NCBI GenBank assembly: GCA_003217965.1
Contig: QHNB01000152.1
Coordinates: forward strand, 1 to 6,411
DNA from: Verrucomicrobiota bacterium
GTDB lineage: Bacteria; Verrucomicrobiota; Verrucomicrobiia; Chthoniobacterales; UBA10450
DNA: 6,411 nt
Direction: 5' to 3'
Shown: positions 5,891-6,411 of the stretch, piece by piece
Layout of the letters: each line of letters starts with the position of its first letter
How positions within the stretch are numbered: the first letter of the stretch is position 1
Program-made: the position numbers and the translations under genes
Notes under the pieces: generated by a model
The model's input: the letters and a program-made list of their open reading frames with translations, nothing else
The model's database searches: none
Told to the model about the DNA's origin: nothing

Positions 5891-6411
5891 AAGTTCCAAA
5901 TTATAGAAGCGATCTTTTCAAGTTTCGGCAAGATCGATAAAAGGCGCGAATCCAACGCTAGCGCTGTCTCGGCGATTAGCGGCTCGTTGGAAATAACTGA
6001 TCGCCACGGATACGAGCTTTTTCTTAATCACGTTTGGGAGTCGCTCAACACCGGTGCGAAAATTCTGTTTTTTGTTGTGGTCACGCCTCTAATGCTCGCA
6101 TCCTGGGGCAAGGAACGGTTCGGCCTTTTCGCATTAGCGAACTCTTGCGTGGCTTTGATGGTGGTTTTGGATCTCGGGTTGCGCGCATTAACGCGCGTGG
6201 CCCTTAGTAATAATTCGATTACTCAAGAGGCGAAAGTGCGCCGATATGCTGCCAATATCGCTGCGTTTGCGCTTGCTTCCGCATCAGCTCTTTTGCTGAT
6301 TTTCTTGCTCGCCATCAACGGCTGCTGGGCGCGCTGGCTTCATCTTCCTGCGGGTGGAGACTTTGTCATGGTGGCTGCTCCAGCCATTGCCGCGGGCACG
6401 ATGTTATTGCA
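5888..6411 (+). CDS. Polysaccharide/O-antigen flippase (Wzx-like, MOP superfamily), N-terminal part
   Basis: Partial gene: 174 residues are visible and the frame is open at the right edge. Complete Wzx-type flippases usually have about 400-500 residues and 12-14 helices. Residues 56-107 match the first two helices of this family in pattern: KILFFVVVTPLML (58-70), then WGKERFGLFALANS (73-86), then VVLDLGLRALTRVALS (92-107). The motif of a Pro in helix 1, a short G.E.FGL.. turn and a DLGL...TR end to helix 2 is typical of O-antigen and exopolysaccharide translocases. Helix 3 is about 122-144 and helix 4 starts near 158. The proteins flip undecaprenyl-diphosphate-linked oligosaccharides across the inner membrane. 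The N-terminus is unusual: about 50 mostly polar residues precede helix 1, where most relatives have 5-20. It follows the GT-C gene at 4039-5781 on the same strand. MATE or MurJ membership is possible but fits less well. Confidence 0.82.
   Translation, partial: MKFQIIEAIFSSFGKIDKRRESNASAVSAISGSLEITDRHGYELFLNHVWESLNTGAKILFFVVVTPLMLASWGKERFGLFALANSCVALMVVLDLGLRALTRVALSNNSITQEAKVRRYAANIAAFALASASALLLIFLLAINGCWARWLHLPAGGDFVMVAAPAIAAGTMLL

Noticed and set aside
1..6411. CRISPR array, tRNA/rRNA, insertion sequence or integron ends
   Set aside because: No regularly spaced repeats, RNA gene-like sequence, transposase frame or terminal inverted repeats were seen. Coding sequence accounts for nearly all of the window.

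Overview
The window is a stretch of a bacterial cell-surface polysaccharide / glycoconjugate locus. Five genes fill almost all of it. Four encode polytopic GT-C fold, PMT/ArnT-like lipid-linked-sugar glycosyltransferases. The fifth, cut by the right edge, is the N-terminal part of a Wzx-type (MOP superfamily) polysaccharide flippase. Base composition is moderately GC-rich and start codons include GTG. I recognise no gene well enough to name a species. A Gram-negative envelope is likely; a Verrucomicrobia-, Acidobacteria- or Planctomycetes-like soil bacterium is only a guess.

Layout: (1) 1-1100, minus strand, a PMT_2/GT39-like glycosyltransferase whose C-terminus lies beyond the left edge. (2) 1158-2525, plus strand, a second GT-C protein, diverging from gene 1 across a short gap that carries an 11-bp inverted repeat covering both candidate start codons. 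(3) 2641-3939, minus strand, a GT-C protein clearly paralogous to gene 2 and convergent with it. (4) 4039-5781, plus strand, a larger and different GT-C protein with two extra N-terminal membrane segments and a soluble C-terminal tail. (5) 5888 to the right edge, plus strand, the flippase start. The gaps (about 57, 115, 99 and 106 bp) contain only weak repeats and hairpins. There is no RNA gene, insertion sequence or CRISPR, and no stretch over 300 bases lacks a gene.

How the genes could work together (inference): the flippase moves an undecaprenyl-linked glycan to the periplasmic face. The GT-C enzymes act on that face, moving single sugars from polyprenyl-phosphate donors onto the glycan, lipid A or proteins. 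The strands alternate (-,+,-,+,+), so this is not one operon; only genes 4 and 5 could share a transcript. The most distinctive feature is the inverted (tail-to-tail) pair of paralogous GT-C genes, whose proteins align without net gaps over roughly 290 residues.
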